Shown piece after piece: positions 47,531-59,203 of a DNA stretch of 64,000 bases (position 1 is the first letter of the stretch; the number at the start of each line of letters is the position of its first letter). The stretch is from Bidens hawaiensis (taxonomy: Eukaryota; Streptophyta; Magnoliopsida; Asterales; Asteraceae), in NCBI GenBank assembly GCA_021521415.1, contig JAIQDT010006476.1, positions 91,712-155,711 on the forward strand. Direction: 5' to 3'. The position numbers were made by a program, and so were the translations under genes. The notes beneath the pieces were generated by a model, which worked only from the letters and a program-made list of their open reading frames with translations, was not told the DNA's origin and did no database searches.

Positions 47531-50177
47531 TCACGGGGCGACATCCTCGTCTTCCGTTTTATCATTCGTTTTCTCGGCTTCCTCTTCCTCCTCATCAAGA
47601 CCCAATAACTCTTTTAGTTGATCTATAGCATCCTCCTTATCCGCAAGCTCTGATATATGCTCGGAAAGAGCAAACTTAAGAGTATCAAAATTCTTGGTCT
47701 TCTCGATGAGGACGGAAGCAGTATCCTTACCAAACAAGGCATACTCCTCCGGACGCCGACCTTCGGAACCAAACTTATAGCCTTCCGCAAAGCCCATCTG
47801 TCGTCAAGCTTGTTTGGACGCCTTCAGAAGCACCGCGACATAATTTCCAAAGTCATCACTATTTCGGACATCAGTAATAACCTGATAAAATAATTAAGAC
47901 ATGCATAAGCACGAGTAGAATGGTCGTTATAATCAAAGTGTAAGATTGAATACCTTGGGAATTGCTGCTGAAAACAACCATTTCTTGTCCACATTGGCCT
48001 GGACAAGCTCCATCTTATGACCAGCACACTCTAAAGCCTGATCTCGGTTCTTGGCATAAAGGTCGACTAAACGCTTCTCCTTAGCCGCGGATTCGGCCTG
48101 AAGAGACCTTATCAGTTCAACTTGCTCATCCAATTGTTTTTGAAGTGCAGCTTTAGCTTCCTCAGAGGACTTGAAAGCTTGGTAACTTTCCTTAGCTTCA
48201 GTCAAAGCCGTAAATGTTTCTTTCTTGGCATCAAGCAGCTCAAGATCCTTGTCATCAAGTTCTTTGTTCATAGCCAACCAATCCCTGGCTATCTCCTGAT
48301 TGGTGGAGACAAGATTCGCCATGAGATAAGAGTTGTAATTCAACAACTCTTGGCGAATACGCTCCCTCTGCCGCTTCTTTTCCGCAGGAGGAAGACTCTC
48401 TTGAAGAAACTCATAACAGAGATCCGCGTCATTGAATGTGAAATCTTCACGCAATGTCCAACGTGGACAATGTAGAGCAGCTTCTCCCTCATGAGCAGCA
48501 CGAGAACTTTGACCCTTGTAAGGAAACATACTAATACCCCCTGGTTTCGAAAATGATGAACGTTATAGTTCGGAGACATGCGGAGAGTATCAAACTCATG
48601 ACCTGCTTTCTTCATATCCTTCAAAGGAGAGATACCCGTCAGATTGATCGGGTTTTGGAAAGTGTTCATGGGTGAGGAAGGCGGAGTTGGAAGTTTCGGA
48701 GCCCCCGAATCCTTCAAACCTGAAATACCTTCAGAAAAATCTTTCAGGGCCACTGAAAGATTTAATCAAAGTCAATTAAAAGACATGCGGAGCATGGTTA
48801 TTTATGCCAAAAACAAACAAACTTACCCAAAGAAACATCTTGGGCATCGAGTTCCTGCAAACGGGACTCTAAGTCCGCAGGGTGGCTCATCTTCTTCTTC
48901 TTAGGAAGGGCGGTCTCGGCAAGTTGAGATCTGCGTTTTTTAACAACTTTAGATGGTCCCTCGCCAACAATTGGGACCTCGTCCTCATGAGCAGCAACAT
49001 CGGCGATATCAGCGTCGTCACCACCTCCTGAGGTCTTCTCGGTTGAAACCTTACCAAGTTTGCAGGTCAAACCTGTGGCCATAGGCAAGACATTGGTAGA
49101 ATCAGTAGTATCAGTACATGGTCTTTCTACGCGAGGTGATGACTCCTCGCTAGAAGAAAGGAGCACAACCAACCCGTTAGAAGTCACAGCAGTAAGAGGT
49201 TGAGGTTTTAGAACCTCCTCACCTTCAGCAATCCTCATCTCACCTTTCGCAAACATTGCTTCGGAAACAACAGGCTCCGTGCGGAGAGGAGAAAATAAGA
49301 AGTTATGCTCAGTGCGTTCAAGAAATGGAACGTCGGTTGTAGCAATAGGACGGCGTGCCATCATGCCTCCTACCTTATCTAGTAAAGAGGAAAGAATGGA
49401 TCCTTCCCCTGCAAATTTAACACAAAGGTAAGAAAAAGAAAAGACCTTGGAATATTGCAAGTAAAAACTTACCTCCACCAGAATTTTCATAGAAAGGCTC
49501 TAAAGTCGGGAATGGCCACAAACGGCTCATCTTGGCGTAGACTAACGTCGCCTCAGAGATCGCCCTTATTGGCGTTGGCGTCTTTATTAATGAAGTATAC
49601 CACGGGAGATTAGTCGTCGTGTAGCAACAACGGAAGGAAGGGTATCTGTAGCCTTACGATGACTCATCGTAAATGGAATTACACCCTCCCGAACCCAAAA
49701 GAATTTAGGTTTCCATTCGTAAAAACTCCGGTAGCACTCGGTACCAATAGGGCCCTCGTTACGGCCCCTTTTGGTAGATGACCATCCAAACCACCCATCG
49801 CGGTGCGTCAGCTTGTAGAACACTGCAAATCGACCTACCGTCGGGTCGATAGTATGAGCCTGATTGAAAACAAAACTCAAAGTAACGTACTCGGAGCATC
49901 CCTAGTGGGTCAATCTGGGAAAGATGGAGACCGTAGGAAGTCAGAACGTCCTTCACAAACTTCGTTATAGGTAACCGGAAGTTTCTCGTTGTAAAGAACT
50001 CTGTATATATGGCCATCTTCCCCGTCGAAGGATTAGTCGCAATAGATCCATCCGCAGGGCGTTCCGACCCCATTCTGGAGCCCATCCGTAAATATTGATG
50101 ACGTCCTCGTACTCTTTCTCTTTCAAATGCATTGTAACCCCATGGATCGATGGAGTATTTTTCTTCTCACCAGCCAT
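47531..50177 (-). pseudogene. antisense gene copy 1 of the Tat element (putative gypsy-type transposase domain family)
   Basis: Minus-strand exons can be drawn at 50177-49473, 49408-48827, 48752-47954 and 47881-47531, with introns of 64-74 bp. The first has GTAAGT...TTGCAG borders. The N-terminal part has YGWAPEWG, STGKMAIY, GLHLSQI and GRFAVFYKLTHRDGWF, the signature of plant proteins labelled putative gypsy-type transposase. The third exon codes a long coiled coil rich in E, K, A and L (about 48480-47960) and the last ends in an acidic tail. Frame changes near 50090, 49870 and 48530 interrupt it. Function is unknown; such antisense ORFs are known extras of Tat and Athila elements. A TATA box lies about 105 bp upstream. 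Confidence 0.8.
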
Positions 50178-50275
50178 ATGATAGAAGTTTACAGAAATCT
50201 CTCAGATAAGATGGAGGTTTTTTCTGATTACTCTAGATGTTGAAAGTGATAAGACCGAATTGGATTCGCAAAGAG

Positions 50276-50366
50276 TTAATTTATACCCATCGCAATAAAT
50301 GCTCCCTTCTGACTGACAGAGGAAAGAGAAAACGCGGACCATGGGATGATCGACACGTCAGGCGGG
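50276..50366 (-). promoter_or_regulatory. predicted promoter of antisense gene copy 1
   Basis: On the minus strand GGGTATAAATTAA (50276-50288) lies about 105 bp before the start codon. Further upstream are a CGCAAT-like word next to it and CACGTCA in CGACACGTCAGGCGGG (50351-50366). The same order occurs before copy 2. Confidence 0.6.
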
Positions 50367-50605
50367 AGATTCGAAAAGCGTGACAGGTTGTCAAAAAGGG
50401 CATGTCACACGTCTCGTCAACCGTCGCTTAAAATTTCTCTCCCCGCCACGTCATTGGTGTTACCCAAGATACACAAATTCAAAATTCAAAAAGGAAAATA
50501 TCTTGCAAAGATATTATCAAACCAAAAGTTCTTTCCATTTAAATATCACAAGTGATTACAAAAATATGGAAAAGAAATTGCAAAAGCCAAAATCCCAAAA
50601 CCTAT

Positions 50606-53489
50606 CTACAGATTAGAAGCAGACGTGCCTTCCGGAGCATTTAGAGCCTCGTCCTCGGACTCGTCATCCTCAGATTCATCTTCGATATAGACGCGTAATT
50701 GTTTTACGCCATCTTCATTCAAAGAAAACTCCGGAAGCATATTTTCTAGCGGCAAAACAAGATCGTCAAACTCTTGAACCCGCATGTCTAATTCTTGTTT
50801 CGCGTCAAGGCCATGTAGCGGGTGGTTCTCAGTAGGTCATCCGGACTGAGCTAACACCAAACCTTCGTTGAAGCCTCCCACTCGCCCAACTGCCTTAGCA
50901 GCAGTCGTCAAGTTAACAAAGCAGTCAGTGAGTTCTCTACTCTTTTTAACATAATGAATGATCTAACAACAAAACATAAAAAACATGTCATCACAAAGAT
51001 AGAAGTACACAGATAGAATAAATATGAAGAAATCCTACCGAGCTCAGACCACGGTTGAGGAAGTATTGTCTCTCTCGCTCGGCACGCTCCGCTCTATCAC
51101 GAAGTCCTTGTAATTCGGCGGAGGCATGGATACTTGCTTCAGTGTGAGATTGCAAGAGGGAGTCATATGCAGATTGCATATCAACAATAGTTTTATCTTT
51201 AAGCTCAGACTGATCCCCTTGCAATCGTAACGCCTCCTCGAGCTCTTGGATTCAGGCATTTTGGCGAGACACTTCGTCCCGAGTCCTCGCCAGTTCATCT
51301 TTCTTCCTTTGGGTCTCAACTCGGGAAGCCTCGAGAGTGTTGTTAGACCTATCGCAAGCTTCCTTCCAACCTCGAGCAGCAGTAGCACTCCGGTCCTGCT
51401 CAGCTTTAAGTGCGGCTTGAGCATCAATCAGCTTCCACCTAGCCGCAACCGCCGCCTTACGCTGCTCCTCAGCATATGCCTCCGCGGCCTTAACGGCCTC
51501 GGAAGCCGCACTCAGCTTTCCACCCATTGTACGCCACTCCCGCAAGATCTCTTGGGTCTGGGCTACAGTATTAGCCAAAGACACGGATAAACCAGTGTGA
51601 AGATCATCGCGAGAGCGGTCCCGAAGATCTGTCATTTCGGAAGGAGGCACGCAGTGCTTCACAAAATTCATACACGTTTCAGGGTTGCTAAAACGTGACC
51701 CATTGATAATATCCCATGGTGGGACAAACAAATCAAAATCCCCTCCAAATTGCGCATCCCCGTAATACTGAGAGCTTGAGGTTTCACGCCGTATAGGCAT
51801 CGAGAAGGATTGTGGTGGCGCATCATGCGTTGACCCTCTCCCGGCTTCATAGACGGATGGTCCAAACAGCGAACTCCTCATCACATTAGTAGTCAAAGGT
51901 GATGGGGAAAATTGCTCAGTAGAAGGACGAAATGGAGACCCATGCATCAGAAACCCAACATCGTCAACAACTGGGTTATCTTCCTCGTTCCCGGTAGCAA
52001 CCCAGCATCGAAAAGATAATCTATCGACTGATTGGATGCTGGGCGCACACTGGTCCCCTCCGCATGCGCCTCGGTGGGAAGAGTACCAGGATTGTCCTCA
52101 ACCACCTTTTCTGGGGAAAGAGATGGTTGCTTCTCAACAATCGGAGTAGGCGTGGATAACTTCTCAACCACGTCATCCTCCACAATCAGTGGATCTACAC
52201 AAGAAATTTGCAATCAGATCCGGACGTTAAGAGAAGTTAAATTTTTTTTTCAGCAATAGAAACTCACAAGTCACCGTTCCTAGACCATCTGCAAGACTAG
52301 GCTCCGGCTTCCTCGAGCGCCGGGTTCGCTGTTTCTTTGTCTTAGGTCATTTCCCGACATCAGCGGCGCTAGTACCCGCGTCACTTGCCTGAGAAGTTCG
52401 GAGAGATCTCTTCCGGTATAATTCTGCCAACAAATGCGAAACATACGAAGTTTCAGGACCGTCATCTAAGCTTTCCCCCTCGGAAGTGGTAGAATCATCA
52501 CTTAAAATAGCGATTGTTCCATCTGAGGTTAGCACATTGAGAAGAGGAGGGTTCAAAATATACGCACTTGTTTCAAAAATAGAATTCGAGACAACCGGCT
52601 CGGCCCGCACACTCACAGGAAAGAGGAAGTATTTGGCATTCCTCTCCAGGACTGGCACCTGCTTAAGGTCGCAGATAGTTTTCCCCACGCACCCCTTATC
52701 ATCATACAGGGCGTTAAGCATGGATCTGAAACCTGAAGAACAAACACGAAGTTTAAAAACATAACTTCGGAGGATTAAAAAAAAAGTTGTAAACTTGCGA
52801 CCGTCCGGCTCAACGAAAACAGGCTCCATACCGGGAGCAGGCCATAGGCGGCTCATCCCCGCCCAAACAAGGGCCTCCTCAGGCAATACCCGCATTGGTG
52901 TTAGCGGGGCAGTCAGTTTGCGGACCCAGTCGCGGTTCTCATGAGCGGCCGGAGTAAGGTAAATTAAAGGCTCGTTGCCTGACCGACGAACCATGGCTTC
53001 CGACACCACATCCTCCGATATCCAGAAAACTTCCTCTTCCAGTCTTTGGATATCGTCCCAACCTCGCGCCCGAAAGCCCTGTCAGACGAAGAATGACAAG
53101 AAAACCACCCATTTTGACGGGTCATCCTGTAAAATACGGCGAAACGGTCCAGCCGAGGGTACCATCTCATGAGCCATACATACGAACTCGAAGTGACGAA
53201 TTCGCATGACGGCACCTGGGTGAAGCTGGGACAAGTGAATCCCAAACGCCTTCACCACCTTCATAAAAAACTTTGTGACGGGAAGACGGAAGTTTCCCTA
53301 CACAAAATAATCAGCATATAATGCCATCTTCCCGGGAGGGGGGAAACTGGCAATAGAACCGACGTAAGGGAATTCTGACCCCCACTCCGGTGGAATGCCA
53401 TACGTTTCAATAAGTTTTTGATACTCATCTTGGTCCCACTGCACCTCTATCTCATCAACTTCTGCCATCGTGATAGTCATAAACGTCAA
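50606..53489 (-). pseudogene. antisense gene copy 2 of the Tat element
   Basis: Exons can be drawn at 53468-52802, 52732-52268, 52194-51039 and 50962-50606, with introns of 69-76 bp at the same relative places as in copy 1. An upstream in-frame ATG lies at 53489, but MAEVDEIEVQ at 53468 is the likelier start. The N-terminus has YGIPPEWGSE, PPGKMALYADYF, AFGIHLSQLHP and RFAVFYRMTRQNGWFS. The third exon has DFDLFVPPWDI and a long alanine/glutamate-rich coiled coil. The C-terminus is acidic (ESEDDESEDEAL) and ends at a TAG at 50606. Frame changes near 53290, 53160 and 53000 and a stop near 51250 mark decay. Function is unknown. Confidence 0.8.
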
Positions 53490-53600
53490 ATGCCTGGTAT
53501 GATGATAAAATCAAAGGAATATGCAGAGAGTTTCAGAGAGAAAATAAGAGAGTAGTCAAAATACAAAGACGATAAAGCTTCAAAAAGAAGTTAACTCCCC

Positions 53601-53688
53601 CTATATATACTCATCGCAATTAATGCGATGGGATACGAACAGTGGAGGAGAAAAATTCGACCAACAGATACTCGCCACGTCACGCGGG
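53601..53688 (-). promoter_or_regulatory. predicted promoter of antisense gene copy 2
   Basis: On the minus strand GTATATATAG (53601-53610) lies about 130 bp before the start. Beside it is TTGCGATGAG, close to TTGCGATGGG of copy 1. CGCCACGTCACGCGGG at 53673-53688 matches the copy 1 motif in 13 of 16 places. Confidence 0.6.
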
Positions 53689-53912
53689 AAAATTCGAAAA
53701 AGTGAAAAAGTTGTACAGTCGGGTACATTTGCAGCCGTCACAAACGTCCTGTCACCTGCACACGCGCCTGCAAGCTGTCAACTTGTCCTTTTTTCATGGT
53801 TATCCACAACAAACAGAAGATATTTTCTACCAACTTATAAAGAATAAAACCCCTCAAATACAAATTAAGTCCAAAATTTCACCCGCATAAAATACTTCAC
53901 GCGGAAGAAACA

Positions 53913-54790
53913 CTGGACTGGGGGGACTTATAGAGGTAGGGTACTGAAAAGACCCAAACACCCTTAAGTAACACCCGCGGGTCAACCGTGAACCTACCAC
54001 AAGTCACCCGCGGGACATATAAACCATTCGCATAAGCATTTGAGGAAGAAACACCCTCGGAGAGCATGCGGAAGCACCTTGGAACCCTCAGGAATCATCC
54101 GCAAGAAAAAACTTTCTTCCGCGTTAATGACTGTGAGGTATTACCTTGGGAACAGCTGTCAACAGTCAAATACCTTCCAGAAGATCTACCAAGATGCTTT
54201 CTTTGGCAATACGTGACCTCTCAACCGATCAATAAAGGACACCAGGCAAGGCCGTTATAACCGTGCACATGGCCAGTGTTGCCCATCAACCTATATCAAA
54301 AGGAAGCGTGTTCAGGTGGTTATACATGCATATGCAACGTATAAACCAAACCTATCAAAAGAGGACATGTGTCCAGGTGGTTACGAGAGCATCTTCTTAA
54401 GGGCAGCTGGCCCAATCGCTCTTCCCACACTCTTCGGCTATAAATACTCTCTTAGTTACCATGAGGTATTCATTCACTCCCACTGTACTCTCTCAATTTA
54501 CTTAAGTGCTTATCTTCTACAGAACAGTACTTATTCTCACGCCGGAGGGTGGTTACGAGAAGACCCCCCCTCTTGTCCTTCCCGTAACGAGACTCGCGGT
54601 GTCTGTTTTGCAGGTTCCGGTCACTGGACTTTGTGAGGTTGTACTCATATCTTGGTTGTAATTATCGTATCCTACCTTGTGGACTCATTAGATCCAGGAC
54701 CCATACCCGGGGATTGGATCTGTGTTTCTTCACTTAAGATTCAATATTCAGATCAAGAACACCAAACAAATCTACATGTGGTAGCAAAAC
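53913..54790 (+). mobile_element. polypurine tract and 3' LTR of the Tat element
   Basis: GGACTGGGGGGAC at 53914-53926 is a good polypurine tract, marking the start of the 3' LTR. The LTR contains CTATAAATACTC at 54438-54449, a TATA box, about 30 bases before the likely start of R. A direct repeat of CTATCAAAAG...CAGGTGGTTA lies in U3 (54294 and 54352). The right end near 54790 is uncertain because the 5' LTR is lost and no target duplication can be matched. Reading frames inside it are not genes. Confidence 0.65.
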
Positions 54791-56230
54791 TAAAACATAT
54801 TTGTTCAACAAACACCACCTACAATCACATAAATATACCAATAAACGCCATCAAAAATCAAAACATAAACCAGTTACTTTAATGTTCATGCATTGACAAA
54901 ATCCAGTCTAATTTGAACATTAATTACTCACCACTATTCAATTTCATGCTAAAAGCACTAACCTGCAGAAACAAGCAAGAAACTTACAGAATTTGAAGTG
55001 TTATGATGTTTGCTAACAACACTGTTGTCCATGTACCTAATTAACCAACAAATATAAACTTAAATCTTAGTGATTGCATATGCGAATTTACGGATGTAAC
55101 CCTTAAAACGACAAGAATATATAACAAATACACTAATTAAGCCACAAATTAAGTCAAACAATTAACAAATACACTAACCAGATCTACAAATTCTAAGATC
55201 AATTCAAAACAAATAATCATTACAAACATATAAAAAGGCAAATTACTTCAATAGATATAATAATATACCTTGTAAGCAATCACATTATCAGCCTCCTTCT
55301 TAACAACATACAGAAACGAATCAATCAACTCGGTTTCCAATTTTGTACAGATTTCACCAAGGTCACCAATAATCGATATTTACACGCTCAAAGAAATAGA
55401 TTATCAAGTTAGGTTAAAATCTTACCGCGATTGGGGTCGAAATCTATAACGAGCGACAACAATGGGGGCAGCAACGATGGCCATCAGAGAAGGCACCTTC
55501 AAAATTACATACAAATCTATGATTCAATTCAAATAATATACTTATTCTTCAAATTTCTTCAAAAATCACCTACAATGAATCCTAAATATCACTAATTTGA
55601 GGATAAAGGCTTAAAAAAGAACTTTACCCGGCAGAGGAGGTGGCTACGGTAGCAGACAGCGATGGAGCTAGGCGGTGGCGGTGGCGGTGGCGGTGGAGGA
55701 AGGGTTTCAGAGGACGCTGGTGGGGGGGTTTGTGCAGCGATGTGTTTGTGAAAAGTGTTAAAACTTAAAAGTGTTAATACCTTTCAATTCAAAGCTATTA
55801 AAAAAAGAAAATCAGAATTTACTTGTAACAACGATAAGTCGTGGCAACAGGGGTGACCAATTATTTTCCTAATTAAAAGAAAAGATAAACTAAAAGGGAA
55901 AATACCTATAGCAACGGTATGTCGTCACTATAAAATTTTCATTTGGCGCACACTTTTGGTTCTCCCGCTCAACTCTATGTTAACGATTTGTCGTCGCTAT
56001 AGGATGTACGGCAGAAAATTTGTGTCAAGTACTATGGGAACGATAAGTCGTGGCTATAGGTGCTCTATAGCTACGACAATTGTCGTCGCTATAGGGTTCG
56101 TCATATCAGATAAAATTTCTTGTAAAGGGTATGATGGTTTGTTTAAACTAAAGAGACAGCAATCATTGGATTCATGTCATGGCGTGGCAAAATTTGGATG
56201 GCGTGGTTATGAACTATGCAATGGTTGATT
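54791..56230. mobile_element. CACTA-like fragment with possible captured exons
   Basis: From 55820 to 56100 the words AACGATAAGTCGT, GTCGTCGCTATA and CTATAGC recur in both orientations at least seven times, as in subterminal regions of CACTA (En/Spm) elements. To the left, minus-strand open pieces with splice-like borders, for example about 55362-55270 (LETELIDSFLYVVKKEADNVIAYK), could be captured host exons; I do not recognise them. A GGCGGTGGC array lies near 55670. CACTA termini were not found. Confidence 0.4.
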
Positions 56231-57375
56231 TGCAGTCAAAGTTGTCCCTCATGTACTCGCTGATCATTTGAATTATTCCAAGGTTTCACTTGTTGACTAC
56301 TAAAAGTAAGGTTTACCATTTTGTTTATGGATTATAATTATTTAATTTACGTAAACTGATATCAAGGCATTGCAAGGTTCTGACACAATTATCACTGCCA
56401 TTTATTTTCTAACTTATGATGTTCTTATGTTATGCAGGTTTTATTAGTACATGCTTTAGAGAAAGATCTCAAGTTTATGATTTCCAAGCTGATCTTCATG
56501 ATCATTAGACTGTGAGCAGTTTTAAGCTTTTGCAATAAATCGGCGTTAGTGCAGGTTCTTATTTCTTAATAATCTGCCTTTTTTGACATGTTTTCCTTAT
56601 GTTTACCATTATACACTTCAATATGTTTAGTGTGAGCTAGACCTAGGTTTTAGCTAAAATGGTATGTTGGGTAGACTAATTAATTTAAAATCTCTTTTTA
56701 TTTCTATTTTCTTTATAGTGTGGCATTGGTATGTCTAGATAACCTTAAAAGACCGAAGTTTCATCAGTTTCGGGGTCGGTTTTTAGTTTATATTTTAATA
56801 ATACGCTTTAATGTTAACACTATTATTAAAATTGACATTTTAGTTTTCATGGAAAAATGTCTAAAATTTTTTGTTTTTAACTCTAAAATTAAAAATAAAA
56901 TAGCTGCACCTGATAACTATATGAAAAAAAAAAAGTTAATAAAAATTGGTGTTTAACTTTACAGTATTGTATGCTAATGTATTTAAATGTTTTTGTACAT
57001 ATTGTCTTCTACTTAAATTACAATTGAATGTTGTATTGATCTACTTTGTGAACAATAAGTAGGCGTTCAAGATCGACGTCGATTATAAACGTGAGGATTA
57101 ATGACCAATTTCGGAACCGAAATGCAACCATAAATGTGAGGATCACGACCCGATTCCGGACCCGAAACCAAGGTAAAGGCTTCATCCTTTACTACTTCAT
57201 ATAAAAGTAGTACAAATGATATCTTTTCAGGAAGAAAGCTAAAAAAAAATTGAGGTTGGGGTTGTTACCATCAACCAAACGCCCATGTATGTATGCATCG
57301 TGTATGGAAAAACTTATAGTATGGTATTAATTGGAATTAAGGATTTAATTAATATAATTTCATCAATTGTTAGTT
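56231..57375. other. intergenic, nothing recognised
   Basis: AT-rich DNA with short random frames. The phrase GTGAGGATTAATGACC...CGGAACCGAAA is echoed about 50 bp later near 57130, a weak repeat. Confidence 0.4.
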
Positions 57376-57715
57376 CCGCAACTACCGAGAGCTCTTCCTT
57401 TATTCGCCGCATGAAGAAATTCCAACTATGCTGCCTTCTAACGATAGGACTGGAATCCGAGAAGTAATGGGGAAGAGGACCGAAACATGCCACTGAAAGA
57501 CTCTACTGAGACAAAGAAATTGACCTGGCTTCGCCAAAAGGCCTCATCTCTAAAAGCCCAGCTCGCGAGGAATTATTTTATCTTTTCGTTATGGTAATGC
57601 AATGCAAGAGGTCGGAAAGCGGGTTGTTTCTGATGATGAAAAGAGCTTTTTTTCTCTGACGCTTCTTCTATTCTTTTCCCTGGCGCAGCTGGGCCATCCT
57701 TTAAAGTGTTATTTA
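57376..57715. other. possible mitochondrial DNA insert (NUMT)
   Basis: Within AT-rich surroundings this 340-bp block has balanced base composition and phrases that look like plant mitochondrial intergenic DNA, such as GACCTGGCTTCGCCAAAAGG and GGCGCAGCTGGGCCATCC. The edges are abrupt. The call rests on recollection of sequence style, not on an alignment. Confidence 0.35.
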
Positions 57716-57937
57716 TGTATCCACTATGGTATTAATTGAAAACATTATTTTTAGAGTTATGGTCATTTGATTTACAGAACAAATAGAATGCATTTATATA
57801 TTTATATATATACATACACACAAATTATGATGTATTAATGTTTTAAGTTTTTTTTTTTGCTTGAACACATTTGTTTTGACTTCAATTGAGGTTTCTGCAT
57901 GTAATAACCATTCTTAATTAACGACATCTATTGATAG

Positions 57938-58407
57938 GTACTGCATTACCACAACAATCGCTGACGAGCCCGGATCGGCCACCGCACGTTTATTCGACGA
58001 CACAATGACCTCAATTGTTGGCATGGGGCCAAGTTAATTCACCAGGTACTCACATAAACATACACCTACATTTCTTTTTAACTTTCAATTTAAACAACTA
58101 TCTAATATACATGTGTGTATTTCATATGTAGATACAAGCCTAACTGCCAAAGTGAGAAAAGAATGAAAGGATGAAACGCATTAGGCTGAACGAAAAAGCC
58201 AACTCTTTTGATAGTAGAACAAGACTACAACTATGCATAGAGTTACCTTTTGTATAACTTAAAAATAGAAGTGTACACATTATATGTTCAACAACTTATG
58301 TAAGGCTGGATGACTATGACCATATTGTGGTGTAACAGCTGTGGTTTCAACGCCTAATCAATTATATAGTCACAAACCCAGCGCAACGCGCCAGGTGTAA
58401 AAACTAG
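57938..58407 (+). mobile_element. Helitron 3' part with an RPA-like exon remnant
   Basis: The open piece 57938-58032 follows a good acceptor (TTGATAG) and reads YCITTTIADEPGSATARLFDD, resembling the OB-fold of replication protein A-like proteins carried by plant Helitrons. A TAA at 58033 ends it just before a donor-like GT. The element end is at 58407: GCGCAACGCGC hairpin, AGGTGTAAAAA, CTAG, then host T. The 5' end was not found. Confidence 0.6.
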
Positions 58408-58981
58408 TTTTATATAAAACATAGGGATTCAAAGCACTATCTTCATTGTCTTCTCTCTAACTTGTTTTTAGAGTAAATTGTGGTTTTTAATCTTGTGGTT
58501 TGTTTAGATTTTGTATATTTTAGTCCAAAAATTTAAAAATTTGAACAAATCACATAGATGAAAACCGTAGAGTTAAAATAATAAATTTGAACTAAACACA
58601 TGAATAATTAAAACTACACTTTGCTTTTGTTCTTATGTGTGTGGTCTCGTTTTACCATCATCAGAAAATGAGTATACAAGGTAACTTTTATACCCACACG
58701 AAGATAGAAATGGTGGATGAGTCATATCTCATGCTCAAGCCCAAAATATAATAAACTTTGTGATAATCCAAAGTCAACGAATTTAATATTCTTGCTTAAT
58801 CAAACCCAAAAGTTTTAAGTAGATGTGGAAAAGTGGAGAACTAAGAGAATATGCATGCGAATTATATATTCAAATTCCACTTATATCTAAAGTGACATTA
58901 AAAAACTGAAGTTGGAGGTCTATTTAAGTACAGAAATTGTAGTTATCACCACTCATTTTCATAACTATCAACAAAGAAAGT
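58408..58981 (+). promoter_or_regulatory. upstream region of the CLE gene
   Basis: This 570-bp AT-rich stretch lies between the Helitron end and the CLE start codon. CTATTTAAGTACAG at about 58919-58932 is the best TATA candidate, about 55 bp before the ATG. No other motif is clear. Confidence 0.45.
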
Positions 58982-59203
58982 ATGTCATCTCTCCTAAGGT
59001 TTTGGTTCTTTCTGTATCTTATTTTGGTGTCAATAAGAGTCTCGGAAACACGCGTTCTTACTGAGAATAACCAAGGGACATTAATCGAGAGGGCACGAGT
59101 TATACTAGAGGTAATTACTCAAAAACATGATATGGTGGAACTCAGCAAGCGTTATAACACAAACCGCTTGAGCCCGGGTGGCCCTGACCCTAAACACCAT
59201 TAG
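58982..59203 (+). CDS. CLE: CLE (CLAVATA3/ESR-related) secreted peptide precursor
   Basis: A single exon codes 73 residues, the normal size for a CLE prepropeptide. Residues 1-22 (LLRFWFFLYLILVS core) form a signal peptide. Residues 24-61 are a variable charged region. The C-terminus is RLSPGGPDPKHH, a full CLE dodecapeptide with the expected prolines at positions 4 and 7 (sites of hydroxylation), ending at the stop. The wording is nearest to Arabidopsis CLE1-CLE7, root and shoot peptides of the CLAVATA-type receptor kinase pathway, some of them nitrogen-responsive. The mature peptide would act outside the cell. The start codon is the first ATG after a TATA-like TATTTAAG. No neighbour shares its pathway, and no frameshift or repeat disturbs it. 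Confidence 0.93.
   Translation: MSSLLRFWFFLYLILVSIRVSETRVLTENNQGTLIERARVILEVITQKHDMVELSKRYNTNRLSPGGPDPKHH

Noticed and set aside
54316..54636. 106-residue plus-strand frame
   Set aside because: It lies within the predicted 3' LTR, across the TATA box and U3 repeats, so it is not a gene.
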